DNA of 64,000 nt. Source: Planctomycetota bacterium (GTDB lineage Bacteria; Planctomycetota; UBA1135; GCA-002686595). Below the pieces are notes generated by a model. That model was given only the letters and a program-made list of their open reading frames with translations. It was not told the origin of the DNA and made no database searches. The stretch covers positions 60,606-124,605 of the forward strand of contig JAQXEK010000013.1 in the NCBI GenBank assembly GCA_029250885.1, given 5' to 3'. The position numbers and the translations under genes were made by a program. Of the stretch, positions 7,752 to 14,803 are shown in pieces (the stretch's first letter is position 1; each line of letters opens with the position of its first letter).

Positions 7752-8573
7752 TTAGCCTTGGAGCAAGCTCAGGGCAATCTGGGGCTGTTGGTTGGCCTGC
7801 GCCAGGATGGATGCGGAAGCCTGCTGAAGGATCTGGTTTCGAGTGAGGGTTGCTGTCTCTGCAGCCACGTCCACGTCGCGGATCCGGCTTTCGGCGGAGG
7901 CGAGATTTTCGACTGAGGTAGCGATGGATCGCATGGCGCTTGCCATGCGGTTTTGACTGGCACCGAGCTGGCCTCGGAAGGCGACGACGGAGTTGACCGC
8001 CGTGTCGATAACACCCAGTACTGCGCTGGAGCTAGCCGCAGTCAGAACATCCTGACCAGCGATGCCCAGTGAGGCGGTGTCTGTGTTGGTTAGGGTGACC
8101 GTGATGGTCTGGCCGGCGGCAAATCCGGTCTGGATGTCCACCGTTGCGGCCGAGCCGTCCAGCATGCTGATGCCGTTGAAGGCGGTCGTATCGGAGATGC
8201 GTTCGATCTCGGCGATCAGCTCCGTAAACTCGGCGTTCAAGGATGTGCGGTCGGAGGTGTTGAGCGTTCCGTTGGCCGATTCGATGGCGAGTTCGCGCAT
8301 CCGGACTAGGTTGGAGTTCACTTCTGAGAGCGCGCCCTCAGCGGTCTGCACCAGGCTGATGCCATCTTGGGCGTTGCGCTGGGCCATCTGCAGTGAGCGG
8401 ATTTCCGAGCGCATGCGCTCGGAGATGCCCAGGCCGGCGGGGTCGTCTGCCGCGCTCACAATCCGGAGTCCGGAGGAGAGGCGAGCAAAGCTGCCTTGAA
8501 GCTGGCTGGAGTGATTGGCCAGGTTCTTCTGGGCAGTCATCGAGAAGATGTTGGTGTTGACTCGGAGGCTCAT
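7752..8573 (-). CDS. fliC: Flagellin 4 (subtype B)
   Basis: A 273-residue flagellin, near-duplicate of flagellin 2. N-terminal (RVNTNIFSMTAQKNLANHSS) and C-terminal (TATLTRNQILQQASASILAQ) blocks are identical; substitutions are concentrated at residues about 130-190 (for example TTAFNGISMLDGSAATVD versus TTTFNGISLVDGTAATVD). The duplication includes the promoter. It is the most upstream of the four tandem flagellins and is separated by 208 bp from the divergent regulator gene at 8782. Confidence 0.97.
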   Translation of the reverse strand: MSLRVNTNIFSMTAQKNLANHSSQLQGSFARLSSGLRIVSAADDPAGLGISERMRSEIRSLQMAQRNAQDGISLVQTAEGALSEVNSNLVRMRELAIESANGTLNTSDRTSLNAEFTELIAEIERISDTTAFNGISMLDGSAATVDIQTGFAAGQTITVTLTNTDTASLGIAGQDVLTAASSSAVLGVIDTAVNSVVAFRGQLGASQNRMASAMRSIATSVENLASAESRIRDVDVAAETATLTRNQILQQASASILAQANQQPQIALSLLQG

Positions 8574-8675
8574 TGTTTAGTTCCCGTGGAATGAGTGTTC
8601 AGTGAAAAGTTCAGGAGGTCTGCCGGCCCTGTCCGAGGCCTGTTTGGTGGCGGACTCTCTTGGTGTCCAGAGCAG

Positions 8676-8702
8676 TTCTCGGAAGAGGCTGCCGCCGCTA
8701 AA
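8676..8702 (-). promoter_or_regulatory. Sigma-28-like promoter, flagellin 4
   Basis: TTTA-N15-TCCGAGAA on the minus strand in the same CTTTAGC-N11-CTTCCGAGAAC context as flagellin 2, about 100 bases upstream of the ATG, while the 11-base spacer sequence itself is unrelated. Conservation of the two boxes but not of the spacer argues for function. Confidence 0.7.
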
Positions 8703-8781
8703 GTCGGAATCGAGTTTTTGTGTGGAATGTCACTCACCGGCAGCGGAAGGTGGGTCCTAGTTCGGAAGAACCTTCCTCTTA

Positions 8782-9672
8782 ATGGATTGCCACACACCTA
8801 GCCCCCTAGCGGAGATTTCGATTTCGCCCCTGACGAAACGTCTGGAGGCCGAGGTTTTGCGCTTAGCCTCGACTCCCAAGACCACCGTTTCGATCACCGG
8901 CGAGCTCGGCGTTGGCAAGCAGACTTGGGCGCGCCGGCTCCACGCCGCCTCTGCCCGTGGCCAGGGCGCCTTCGTGGTGCTCGTCGCGGGCGAGCCCCTT
9001 AGCCCCGAGGTCTTGGAGCGAGCAATGGGCGGCACCCTTTACTTGGCCGACGCCACGAGCCTAGACCATGAGCAGCAGGAGGTCCTCGACCAGCTGCTCT
9101 CCGGTCGGCTTGAATCGGTGCCTACAGATCCAGGGATCCGAGTTGTCGCGGCATCGAGGGAGGACCTGGGACAGGCCGTGGAGGCTGGGCGCCTGCGCGA
9201 GGACCTAGAATACCGCCTGAATGTGCTGACCCTAGATGTACCCCCGCTGCGGGAGCGCGTAGAGGAGATCCTGCCCTACACCGAGCACTTTTTGGCCGCC
9301 TATGCCGCCCGCCTGCGATTGCCCAGGCCTGATCTTAGCCCAGACGCGCAGGCCGCACTCTTGGCACACCGCTGGCCTGGGAACCTCTTCGAGCTCAAAA
9401 CTGCATCCCGTGGGGCCTTTTTTGACGAAAATGGCACTGGGATCGCGGTTGCGGGTGCCACCAGAGGCCTTTTAGACCTAGAGAGTCCGAAGAATGACCT
9501 AGTGGTGGTCCCAACGCCGGGCACCAGCAGCCTCTCCCTGGAGACCCTAGAGGAGGACGCCGTTCGCCGAGCCCTAGCGGCCAGCAGCGGAAATCGTAGC
9601 CTTGCGGCCAGGCAGCTCGGAATCCACCGGACGACGCTCTACCACAAGATGCGACGCTTCGGCATCCGCTAG
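8782..9672 (+). CDS. Sigma-54 activator-like AAA+ protein lacking the GAFTGA loop
   Basis: A 296-residue protein with no receiver domain. Walker A-like GELGVGKQ is at residues 40-47 and a Walker B-like GGTLYLADA at 83-91, where the usual DE pair reads AD. Between them only about 36 residues remain, against about 75 in the intact regulator at 16015: the whole ESELFGHERGAFTGA segment that contacts sigma-54 is missing. The sensor region (REDLEYRLNVLTLDVPPLRER), WPGNLFELK and a Fis-type helix-turn-helix (SLAARQLGIHRTTLYHKMRRFGI) remain. It probably binds DNA but should be unable to remodel sigma-54 holoenzyme; a repressor, anti-activator or hetero-oligomer role is inference. First gene of the plus-strand flagellar regulatory block. 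Confidence 0.75.
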   Translation: MDCHTPSPLAEISISPLTKRLEAEVLRLASTPKTTVSITGELGVGKQTWARRLHAASARGQGAFVVLVAGEPLSPEVLERAMGGTLYLADATSLDHEQQEVLDQLLSGRLESVPTDPGIRVVAASREDLGQAVEAGRLREDLEYRLNVLTLDVPPLRERVEEILPYTEHFLAAYAARLRLPRPDLSPDAQAALLAHRWPGNLFELKTASRGAFFDENGTGIAVAGATRGLLDLESPKNDLVVVPTPGTSSLSLETLEEDAVRRALAASSGNRSLAARQLGIHRTTLYHKMRRFGIR

Positions 9673-9813
9673 GGCGGTCTCGGGGGTCCAGTCGCAGCCG
9701 GAGAGGGCACAGGGAAGGATGCCGCATTCGCGGCTGTGCAAGATTTGCCCGAAGTGGGAAAGGATTGCCGGATCTGGGGGATTGGGCCCTAAAGCATTTC
9801 CGGGTCTGGGTCG

Positions 9814-10557
9814 ATGAATGCGGCAGAGCGGGACAGAGGTTCCCGCCCAAGCACCGACTCCCAGCCAATCCCCACCGAGATGACCACCCAATCCCACGCC
9901 TCCTTCAGAGAGGGCTCGCTCTCCCCAGCACACGCAACTTCGCCTGATGCCAACGCCGTGTTCGGACACGCGGTACAGCGCGGTTTGCGTATCCCCATCG
10001 ATGAGCTGCGCTCGTCGATGGAGAGTCTGAGGAGCGAGTTTGGCGTGGGTGCCACAAGTGACCGCGCCATCGGCGCTGTCCTTGCGGAGGTCAACAGGTT
10101 GGGTCGCAACGTGCAGGACCTGCTCGACTATGCCTACGAGCCAAAGGCTAAGGCCATCGAGTGCTCGGTCAACGAGATCCTCTACACGGCTCGCTTCCAC
10201 GTGCCCCACGACATGTGGAGTTCACTGTACATCGCCCGGGATCGCAACCTGCCCGACCTTCGGGTCGACGGACCGGTGCTCTCCCGCTCGATTGCACGGC
10301 TGATCGAGGCCGCCGCGCCCCTGGCGAAGAACGGCCTGCTGCTTAATGTCAAGCGCACGAACAGCGGCGTCTCCTTCACGATCACCTTCGAGGGTGCGTC
10401 GGACCACCTCGGGGATCCGACGGGGCTCTGCCACGCCATCGCCTCTCGGGACCTCGACGTCATCGACTGCCACTTGGTCGAAACCAATAGTGCCTTCGGC
10501 GATACCACCATCGAGATCAAAGTCCAGGGCGCCATGCTCCAGGAGTGCGCGGCGTAA
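9814..10557 (+). CDS. Degenerate histidine-kinase-like protein
   Basis: A 247-residue soluble protein. Residues about 55-110 (GLRIPIDELRSSMESL, then NRLGRNVQDLLDYA) resemble the dimerisation helices of a histidine kinase and its ...LLDYA end, but at the H-box (H-E-[IL]-R-N-P) no His is present. The following 130 residues look like a decayed HATPase fold: I see no N, G1 or G2 box. It may act as a dimeric scaffold or an inhibitor of a response regulator or of the kinase at 14800, but that is speculation. The start is uncertain: an in-frame ATG at 9880 is a plausible alternative. It overlaps the next gene by one base (TAATG). Confidence 0.55.
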   Translation: MNAAERDRGSRPSTDSQPIPTEMTTQSHASFREGSLSPAHATSPDANAVFGHAVQRGLRIPIDELRSSMESLRSEFGVGATSDRAIGAVLAEVNRLGRNVQDLLDYAYEPKAKAIECSVNEILYTARFHVPHDMWSSLYIARDRNLPDLRVDGPVLSRSIARLIEAAAPLAKNGLLLNVKRTNSGVSFTITFEGASDHLGDPTGLCHAIASRDLDVIDCHLVETNSAFGDTTIEIKVQGAMLQECAA

Positions 10558-11546
10558 TGACGAACTCCCCATCCACTAAGAACATCCTGCTAATTGCAGA
10601 TGCTGGCTCCCAGAGCGCTCGGCTGCAGCCCCTCGCGGCCGCCCTGCGCACCCTGGGTCACCACGTCGTTCTCTGCATGGGTGCGGAGTCCGCCCTTGCT
10701 CAGACCACGCCGGACGCTCTGATCGTTGACGCAGGCGACACCAGCGACGCCAAGTCCAACTTGGCCGTAACCGCTGCGTTCCAAGGTGGGGCCGCCCCTA
10801 TGCGGATCGTGGCGATCCTGAACGAGCCCAGCTTCGAAGCTTGCCGCGACGCACTGCGCGCCGGTGCGAACGACGTCTTTGCCGGAGCCTTCGACCTGGA
10901 CCAGGTCACGGCCTCCATCTGCGCAATCGACGAGGTAGCCCTCGAAGCCGCTGCGATTCCCGCCCGCGAACTTCACCGCGCATTCACCTCCAACCGAGAC
11001 GGTCAAATCGAACTGTGCCGCGAGCTAACCGCCTGTGCAACTCGCGCCGGCATCTCTCGTAGCCACCGCTTCCGCATCGTCACAGCCACCGCCGAAGTTG
11101 CGGCTAACGCTGGACTCCACGCCTACGAAGGCGGCGAGGGACCGCTGTTCTTGTCCGCTAACTTCACCGGCGACTGCGCCACTGTTGAAGTGCGCGACCT
11201 AGGTATCGGCTTCGCGACGGAAGACGCGGCGCTAGACGCGACCGAGGGCTGCCGCGGTCTTGACATCACAACCGGGCTGGCCGACCACATGCACATCGAC
11301 AGTACCTCCGCCGGCACGAAGGTGACCATGGAGTTCCAACTGACCCCAACGCGCTTTGACGAGGAGCCGGCCAACGCCGAAGACCTCGACTACCTCACAC
11401 CCGCCGCAACGCGTCGCTTCCTGACGAGCCCCGCCAACGCTAGCGCCGAGTTCACTAGTTCCGCACTAGCGAGCACTGTGGGCCGGATCCTCCTGGTTTC
11501 TGTAAGCCAAACCTCTGACCGCGCCCAATCCGCGCTTTGGAGCTGA
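10557..11546 (+). CDS. Receiver-like domain fused to RsbW-type HATPase domain
   Basis: A 329-residue protein from the ATG overlapping the previous stop (TAATG). Residues about 8-125 have a response-regulator-like pattern (KNILLIADAGSQ, PDALIVDAGDT with a candidate phospho-Asp, ALRAGANDVF), lacking the usual acidic DD pair at the start. Residues about 160-265 match the serine-kinase/anti-sigma class of HATPase: N-box ATAEVAANAGLHAY, G1 box VRDLGIGF, then CRGLDITTGLADHM and GTKVTMEF. Such domains bind sigma factors or anti-anti-sigma partners. A receiver plus RsbW-like ATPase suggests partner switching, possibly on a flagellar sigma factor. A longer ORF start at 10545 is unlikely given the coupling. 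Confidence 0.65.
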   Translation: MTNSPSTKNILLIADAGSQSARLQPLAAALRTLGHHVVLCMGAESALAQTTPDALIVDAGDTSDAKSNLAVTAAFQGGAAPMRIVAILNEPSFEACRDALRAGANDVFAGAFDLDQVTASICAIDEVALEAAAIPARELHRAFTSNRDGQIELCRELTACATRAGISRSHRFRIVTATAEVAANAGLHAYEGGEGPLFLSANFTGDCATVEVRDLGIGFATEDAALDATEGCRGLDITTGLADHMHIDSTSAGTKVTMEFQLTPTRFDEEPANAEDLDYLTPAATRRFLTSPANASAEFTSSALASTVGRILLVSVSQTSDRAQSALWS

Positions 11547-11560
11547 ACGAGACACCTGCC

Positions 11561-12433
11561 ATGACTAACTCAGACGACCTTTTCGAATTTGGTGACCTTG
11601 AGGACGACGACTCGCTCGAGATCGATCTCGACGACCTTTTCAGCGACCTCGAGAGCCTTGCCATTGACGTGGACACGACCGAGGCCGGAGGTACGGTCGA
11701 GCCGGTCAAGGCCGAGGCGGCTCCCGAGCCCGTCTACCAACCCGCACCTGCGCCCTCTGCTGCTCCTGCTCCTGCGCCGGTCGCCACGCCAATGGCCGCA
11801 CCCGTCGCTGAACCCACTCCGGTAGCAGCACCTGCGCCAATCGCCGCAGACCCCCAGCCCGTCTACCCTAATCAGGTCGTACAGCCCTTGGCTGCGCCTC
11901 AGCGGGCCTACGTCCAACCCGCACCTGCTGCGACTCCCTCCACAGCCGACAACACCCCGAGCAAGCTGCGCATCACGAAAACCAGCGTGGCCATCGCATT
12001 CGCAACGATCATCACCCTCGCCAACGTCGCGGTCACGATGAGCAAGCCCACCCCAGGCCCGAACCCCGTGATCACTCCAGTAGCCGTGACCCAACCGCAG
12101 CCAGTAACTGAGGGCTTCGAATACCGCGAGAGCATGCTGAAGGCCCAAGTGGACTCCCTCGAGGCCCAGGTCCAGCAACTCAGCATGCCCGTAAAGGCGG
12201 TGGCCTCCTCTTACACCGAAGGCGACCACCCCGCCTTCGCCGACGTCAACGACTACTTCAAAGCGGGCCTCTATCCGGCCGGCCGCCAGCGTCTCTACAA
12301 CCTGTTGGCCATCGTCGACAACTTCCAGCCCCTCGAGCGCGATGCGATCGAGTCGAAGGCGAGCTACATGCTGGCCGACAGCTGGCGCATGGAAGCCGAA
12401 GTGCTTGTCCTCAAGGAGTCCACCAATGATTAA
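11561..12433 (+). CDS. Single-pass membrane protein with Pro/Ala-rich cytoplasmic linker
   Basis: A 290-residue protein from ATG 11561 (a TTG at 11537 is also in frame). Order: an acidic segment (residues 1-45, many Asp/Glu), a Pro/Ala-rich linker (about 55-130), one membrane helix (TSVAIAFATIITLANVAVTM, about 140-160), a Pro-rich spacer, a short coiled coil (MLKAQVDSLEAQVQQL) and a C-terminal helical domain resembling one TPR-type unit. The likely topology places the acidic N-terminus in the cytoplasm and the helical end in the periplasm. Its stop overlaps the next start (ATGATTAA). No family recognised. Position between signalling genes and exported TPR proteins suggests a transmembrane link. 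Confidence 0.6.
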   Translation: MTNSDDLFEFGDLEDDDSLEIDLDDLFSDLESLAIDVDTTEAGGTVEPVKAEAAPEPVYQPAPAPSAAPAPAPVATPMAAPVAEPTPVAAPAPIAADPQPVYPNQVVQPLAAPQRAYVQPAPAATPSTADNTPSKLRITKTSVAIAFATIITLANVAVTMSKPTPGPNPVITPVAVTQPQPVTEGFEYRESMLKAQVDSLEAQVQQLSMPVKAVASSYTEGDHPAFADVNDYFKAGLYPAGRQRLYNLLAIVDNFQPLERDAIESKASYMLADSWRMEAEVLVLKESTND

Positions 12434-13889
12434 AGCCCTGATCCTGACCTGCGCCCTGGCTATGACGTCCTCGGCCCAAGAGCTTACCGACTTTTCGCTT
12501 TCGACCTCCTACGAGAACGGCGAGACCCTGGTCTCGGTCCGTGCCCGTGACATGCGCATCAGCAATGTCGTCGACGCGATTGGGAAGAGCGTTGGTCTCG
12601 AAGTCCTTGGCTTCGATACCAACAAGATCCAACCCCTGGTCAACATCTCCCTGGAGCGCCGCCCTCTGGAGATGACCCTCGAGTTCATCCTGGGAAGCTG
12701 TGGGCTCACCTTCGAGCGCGCCGGCAACTCGATCCGCGTTCAGGAGCATGACTCGACCGATAAGCAAGAACTGCTGCTCGCGGCCAAGGTCACCTACGCG
12801 AGTGCGGTTCGCGCATTCCCCGACAGCGACCTAGTTCCGGCGGCCCACCTGGCCCAGGGCTGGATCGAAGAGCAAGGCGGAAGCCTCGCCACTGCGATCC
12901 AGATGTACCAGCTGGTCACGGAGAAGTACCCGATGTTCCCCGAGGTCGCCGCGGCGCACTTCCACACGGCGCGCATCAACGAGAAGCTCGGCAACTGGCG
13001 CGATGCCGTCCAATCCTACGACAACCTCAAGAACACGGGCATCGACCACGGGTTCCACTCGGCCCAGCGCATCGGCCGCGCGCGTTGCGACGTGGAGCTT
13101 GGCATGCCCAAAGAGGCGATGTATAAAATCGAGGTCCTAAACATGGAGCGTCCCACTGCGGACCCCTCCGAGCGCGCGAAGCGCTTCCTAATTCTGGCCC
13201 GCGCCCACAATGGCTTGCGCGACTACGGACAGGCCCTGCGGGATCTCGACGCCATCGCCCAGCTGCGCTCGGACATCGTCGGGACCGAAGAGTACATTCG
13301 CACCACGGCCATCGCCCTTGAAGGGATGAAGATGTACGGGCCCGCCGCTCAGGCCTGGCTAGCCTATGCTCGCATAGTCGACGGCCAGTCGCGCCTGACT
13401 GCCATCGAGATGGCGGTCGAGCTCTACCTTGACGAAGGCGATGAGGTCAGTGCGATCCACGCGCTGCGTTTCGGTGAGGACGTTGGCCTCAGTGCAAAGC
13501 TTACGAACCTGAGCGCTGTGATTGATGAGCGCCTTGGCCTAGACCTGGTCACCACCGGCGACATCACCGACCCCGCTAAGCGCATCGAGCTCGCCCAGCT
13601 CTCATACAACTCCGGCGACTCCGTTGCGGCCTACCGCGAGATCTCTCCTCTCACCGATCGCCACGGCGACCTGGTCGAGGCGACCCGCATCAAGCTCTAC
13701 ACACTCTGGGCGCGCTGTACCGCTGACATCGAGGGACACAGCTCCGCGATCACATTGATGCGCGAGCTGCGCAAGAGCCTAAGCGCCCTCGGGAACCGCT
13801 CCCAACTGGACCTCGTCGCCGCGGAGCTCTACGAAGACGCCGGTATGTTTGACGAGGCCGTCGACGCCTACGGAGGTATCTACAGATGA
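12426..13889 (+). CDS. Exported protein with secretin/TonB-type short N-terminal (STN) domain and TPR repeats
   Basis: A 487-residue protein from the ATG overlapping the previous stop. It has a signal peptide (MIKALILTCALAMTSSAQ), then at residues about 35-100 a segment with the STN pattern: VSVRARDMRISNVVDAIGKS, then VNISLERRPLEMTLEFIL and an IRVQE ending. The remainder is built of TPR-like pairs (LATAIQMYQLVTEKYPMFPEVA, GNWRDAVQSYDNLKNTG, DYGQALRDLDAIAQL, FDEAVDAYGGIY). STN domains sit at the periplasmic entrance of secretins and TonB receptors; no secretin barrel is present. It may be a periplasmic scaffold around the flagellum or a secretion complex. Function unknown. Confidence 0.65.
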   Translation: MIKALILTCALAMTSSAQELTDFSLSTSYENGETLVSVRARDMRISNVVDAIGKSVGLEVLGFDTNKIQPLVNISLERRPLEMTLEFILGSCGLTFERAGNSIRVQEHDSTDKQELLLAAKVTYASAVRAFPDSDLVPAAHLAQGWIEEQGGSLATAIQMYQLVTEKYPMFPEVAAAHFHTARINEKLGNWRDAVQSYDNLKNTGIDHGFHSAQRIGRARCDVELGMPKEAMYKIEVLNMERPTADPSERAKRFLILARAHNGLRDYGQALRDLDAIAQLRSDIVGTEEYIRTTAIALEGMKMYGPAAQAWLAYARIVDGQSRLTAIEMAVELYLDEGDEVSAIHALRFGEDVGLSAKLTNLSAVIDERLGLDLVTTGDITDPAKRIELAQLSYNSGDSVAAYREISPLTDRHGDLVEATRIKLYTLWARCTADIEGHSSAITLMRELRKSLSALGNRSQLDLVAAELYEDAGMFDEAVDAYGGIYR

Positions 13890-14803
13890 TGAAGTTCACA
13901 GGAACCCTATCCCTCGGACTGGGAATCGTGCTCGGTGTCCCCGCGCTGACCTTTGGCGGCGGGATTCCAAGCTCACTGCAAGAGGCGCTGGACGAGACCG
14001 TGCGCGCCATCGACGTGCTCACCCAGGTTGAGAAGAAACTCCAGGCTGGAGCTGCCCTTCCCACCAACGCCGTCACTCGCTTGACCGAACCGGCTATTCT
14101 TGATGCCCGCGGTCGAGACATGTTGCTCGACAAACTGCGCAATGAAGTCGGCGTACTGCAGGCCAAGGCCGATCGTCAAGAGTCGCTCGACCTGCCCGCT
14201 GCGACGGTCGGTCATGGCTCGGACAAGCCGACGACCATGGGACCCGTGGTCGCCGACCCTACGGCCGCACCTGTCCTCGCGGAGGACGGTCCGCTGAACC
14301 TGGCCGGGATCTCCACGGGCATTTCCTCAAACATGCGCACAGCCATCTCCATGGACGGTAGCAACGCCGGGTCGAATCCTGCTGGCGACGTCAGCAAGGC
14401 CGAATCTGTCAAGGAACCCGTCGGAGAACAAGCGGCCGACCAAAGCCCGACGAGTGGCACGCCAGAGAACACCGAGCCTAAGGCCGAGCCGGCAGACGCC
14501 GATTTACCCGAGGGCAAGGGCTATAGCGCGAACCCGCTTCGCCAGGCACAGGCTTGCTTCCGCGCCAAGCGCTACCAGCAGGGGCTCGACCTCCTGGCCG
14601 GTGCGCCCAAGAGCGCCGAGGTCACTTACTGGAAGGCTCGCCTTAGCGAGAAGCTGGGTAAGTGGGACCACGCGATTGATCTGTACACCGGGCTCAAGGA
14701 CGACACCAACGCTGGTGTCTACGCTGCACAAGCCGAGCAACAGTTGGAGTTCGTCATCTGGCAGCGCGACTTTGAGAAGAAGACCAAGGGGGACTCCAAG
14801 TGA
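13886..14803 (+). CDS. Exported protein with low-complexity middle and C-terminal TPR region
   Basis: A 305-residue protein whose ATG overlaps the previous stop (ATGATGA). It has a signal peptide (MMKFTGTLSLGLGIVLGVPA), a helical region (residues 25-95), a low-complexity region rich in Ala, Pro, Glu and Ser (100-215) and a C-terminal TPR-like region (PLRQAQACFRAKRYQQGLDL, LSEKLGKWDHAIDLYTGLKD). The architecture resembles the preceding gene and both are probably periplasmic partners. The stop overlaps the GTG of the kinase gene (GTGA), so a membrane/periplasmic TPR set and the flagellar kinase are co-translated. No family assignment. Confidence 0.6.
   Translation: MMKFTGTLSLGLGIVLGVPALTFGGGIPSSLQEALDETVRAIDVLTQVEKKLQAGAALPTNAVTRLTEPAILDARGRDMLLDKLRNEVGVLQAKADRQESLDLPAATVGHGSDKPTTMGPVVADPTAAPVLAEDGPLNLAGISTGISSNMRTAISMDGSNAGSNPAGDVSKAESVKEPVGEQAADQSPTSGTPENTEPKAEPADADLPEGKGYSANPLRQAQACFRAKRYQQGLDLLAGAPKSAEVTYWKARLSEKLGKWDHAIDLYTGLKDDTNAGVYAAQAEQQLEFVIWQRDFEKKTKGDSK

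Noticed and set aside
3682..8573. Flagellin array as repeat or mobile element
   Set aside because: Repetition is explained by gene duplication; no transposase, terminal repeats or target duplications are seen.
9361..9376. TTGGCACACCGCTGGC, sigma-54-like spacing on the plus strand
   Set aside because: Lies inside the coding sequence at 8782 with TGGC at -12; a second such match at about 9432 is also in the coding region. Likely chance.
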